Below are positions 6,469 through 6,986 of a DNA stretch of 6,986 nucleotides, piece after piece. The stretch spans positions 1-6,986 of the forward strand of contig JAAYJY010000324.1 in NCBI GenBank assembly GCA_012522705.1. Reading direction: 5' to 3'. Below the pieces are notes generated by a model, which was not told the DNA's origin, ran no database searches, and saw only the letters and a list, made by a program, of their open reading frames with translations. Within the stretch, counting starts at the first letter, position 1, and every line of letters starts with the position of its first letter. This stretch comes from Syntrophomonadaceae bacterium. GTDB taxonomy: Bacteria > Bacillota > Syntrophomonadia > Syntrophomonadales > Syntrophomonadaceae. Made by a program: the position numbers and the translations under genes.

Positions 6469-6986
6469 ATGCCCGAAGAGTTCAAACCAGGATGTAAACG
6501 TCCCCCCATCGTCAAACCGGCCGCTGCTGCTGCAGAGGCAACGAGCGAGGTTCTTGAAGTAAAGGAGGCGAAGCAAGCTATGGTCAAAGTCGGTCAACCA
6601 GCCCCGGATTTTATTGCCCCCGCATATCAGGGCGGCAAGTTCATGAATGTAAGCCTGTCCGAGTTCAAAGGCAAATGGGTCATACTTTGCTTCTATCCCG
6701 GTGATTTTACCTTCGTCTGAGCGACCGAAGTCGCAGCGGTCGCTGCGATGTACCCGGAGTTTAAGAAGCTGGACGCGGAGGTGCTTTCCGTCAGCGTGGA
6801 CAGTGTGTTCGTACACAAGATGTGGAACGACCACGAACTGTCCAAGATGATTGGCGGGGATATCCCCTTCATGATGTGCTCCGATCAGGATGGCAGCATC
6901 GGCAAATCCTACGGCATTTACGATGAAGACAGCGGAACCGAGACCCGCGGTCGCTTTATAATCGACCCGGATGGCAACATCCAAGG
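6469..6986 (+). CDS. prxU: Selenocysteine-containing peroxiredoxin (AhpC/2-Cys type), 3' end beyond window
   Basis: This thiol/selenol peroxidase should reduce hydrogen peroxide and organic peroxides in the cytoplasm. The frame starts at 6469, set by AAAGGAGG (6454-6461) 7 bases upstream. It runs to codon 83, meets TGA at codon 84 (6718-6720), then stays open for 88 codons to the window edge. The TGA falls exactly at the peroxidatic cysteine of the motif P-x3-T-x2-C (FYPGDFTFV-U-ATE). Downstream sequence is typical AhpC/TSA: LSVSVDSVFVHKMW, SYGIYDEDSG and the R-x-x-FIIDPDGNIQ strand. A SECIS-like hairpin follows the TGA, so selenocysteine insertion is inferred. Residues 1-37 are an extra Ala-rich N-terminal extension with Cys9. 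From the internal Met38 the selenocysteine would be residue 47, the usual place. Ala replaces the usual Pro after the active residue. The resolving cysteine, normally near the C-terminus, would lie outside the window. The symbol follows the clostridial selenoprotein PrxU and is tentative. A nonsense-mutated gene or a sequencing error is the alternative. Confidence 0.87.
6561..6582 (+). promoter_or_regulatory. Internal ribosome binding site and alternative start (Met38)
   Basis: AAAGGAGG recurs at 6561-6568, 11 bases before an in-frame ATG at 6580-6582. Starting there gives MVKVGQPAPDF, the usual beginning of peroxiredoxins. Both the long and short protein could be made from the same transcript, or the upstream start may be the lesser one. 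Confidence 0.5.
6718..6749 (+). promoter_or_regulatory. Bacterial SECIS element with its UGA codon
   Basis: After the TGA (6718-6720) and a 10-base spacer, TCGCAGC (6731-6737) pairs perfectly with GCTGCGA (6742-6748) around the tetraloop GGTC (6738-6741). A G-T pair (6730/6749) can extend the stem. The E. coli fdhF SECIS, which binds SelB, also has a GGUC loop on a short stem, with the loop 18 bases after UGA against 17 here. Loop sequence, position and codon context together support recoding of UGA as selenocysteine. The element lies wholly within coding sequence, as is normal in bacteria. Confidence 0.82.

Noticed and set aside
6469..6720. An 83-residue protein ending at the TGA, or a nonsense-mutated pseudogene
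   Set aside because: The frame stays open with conserved peroxiredoxin sequence after the TGA, the TGA replaces the catalytic cysteine exactly, and a SECIS-like hairpin follows.
6424..6984. A 186-codon open frame on the minus strand opposite the peroxiredoxin
   Set aside because: It has no recognisable domain, while the plus strand encodes clear peroxiredoxin motifs through the whole interval.

Overview
The window looks like chromosomal DNA of an anaerobic, selenium-using bacterium, most likely of the Firmicutes (Clostridia) type. This is an inference from strong AAGGAGG-type ribosome binding sites, a TTG start codon, an iron-sulfur flavoprotein-like redox gene, a heterodimeric multidrug-type ABC exporter and a peroxiredoxin with an in-frame UGA. 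No rRNA, tRNA, CRISPR array or insertion sequence was seen, and taxonomy cannot be fixed from the sequence alone.

Layout. Bases 1-36 may hold the first 12 codons of a gene on the minus strand that runs off the left edge. Bases 37-486 are mostly non-coding and carry a good sigma-A-type promoter (295-323) and a possible 23-codon leader ORF. Bases 487-1122 (+) encode a flavodoxin-fold, NADPH-dependent FMN reductase/iron-sulfur flavoprotein-like protein with a compact four-cysteine cluster motif. After an imperfect hairpin (1166-1200), bases 1258-4919 (+) hold two ABC exporter half-transporters that overlap by ATGA. They have complementary degenerate and canonical ATP sites, the hallmark of TM287/288-, BmrCD- or LmrCD-like heterodimers. 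Bases 4920-5182 contain small hairpins and a 21-bp tandem duplication between convergent genes. Bases 5183-6088 (-) encode a ten-helix EamA/DMT-family transporter. Bases 6089-6468 are a divergent intergenic region with a perfect TATAAT box on the minus strand and several repeated or palindromic motifs upstream of the last gene.

The most notable item is that last gene (6469 to beyond the right edge, +). It is a 2-Cys/AhpC-type peroxiredoxin in which the codon for the peroxidatic cysteine is TGA (6718-6720). The reading frame continues without a stop for 88 more codons of clear peroxiredoxin sequence. Ten bases after the TGA is a perfect 7-bp hairpin with a GGTC loop, closely like the bacterial SECIS of E. 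coli fdhF. The gene is therefore read as a selenocysteine peroxiredoxin, not a pseudogene. It also has an unusual 37-residue N-terminal extension and two in-frame start codons, each preceded by AAAGGAGG.

The two ABC genes form a translationally coupled operon. The other genes look like single transcription units, and nothing in the sequence links them functionally beyond a general redox/anaerobic theme for the flavoprotein and the peroxiredoxin.
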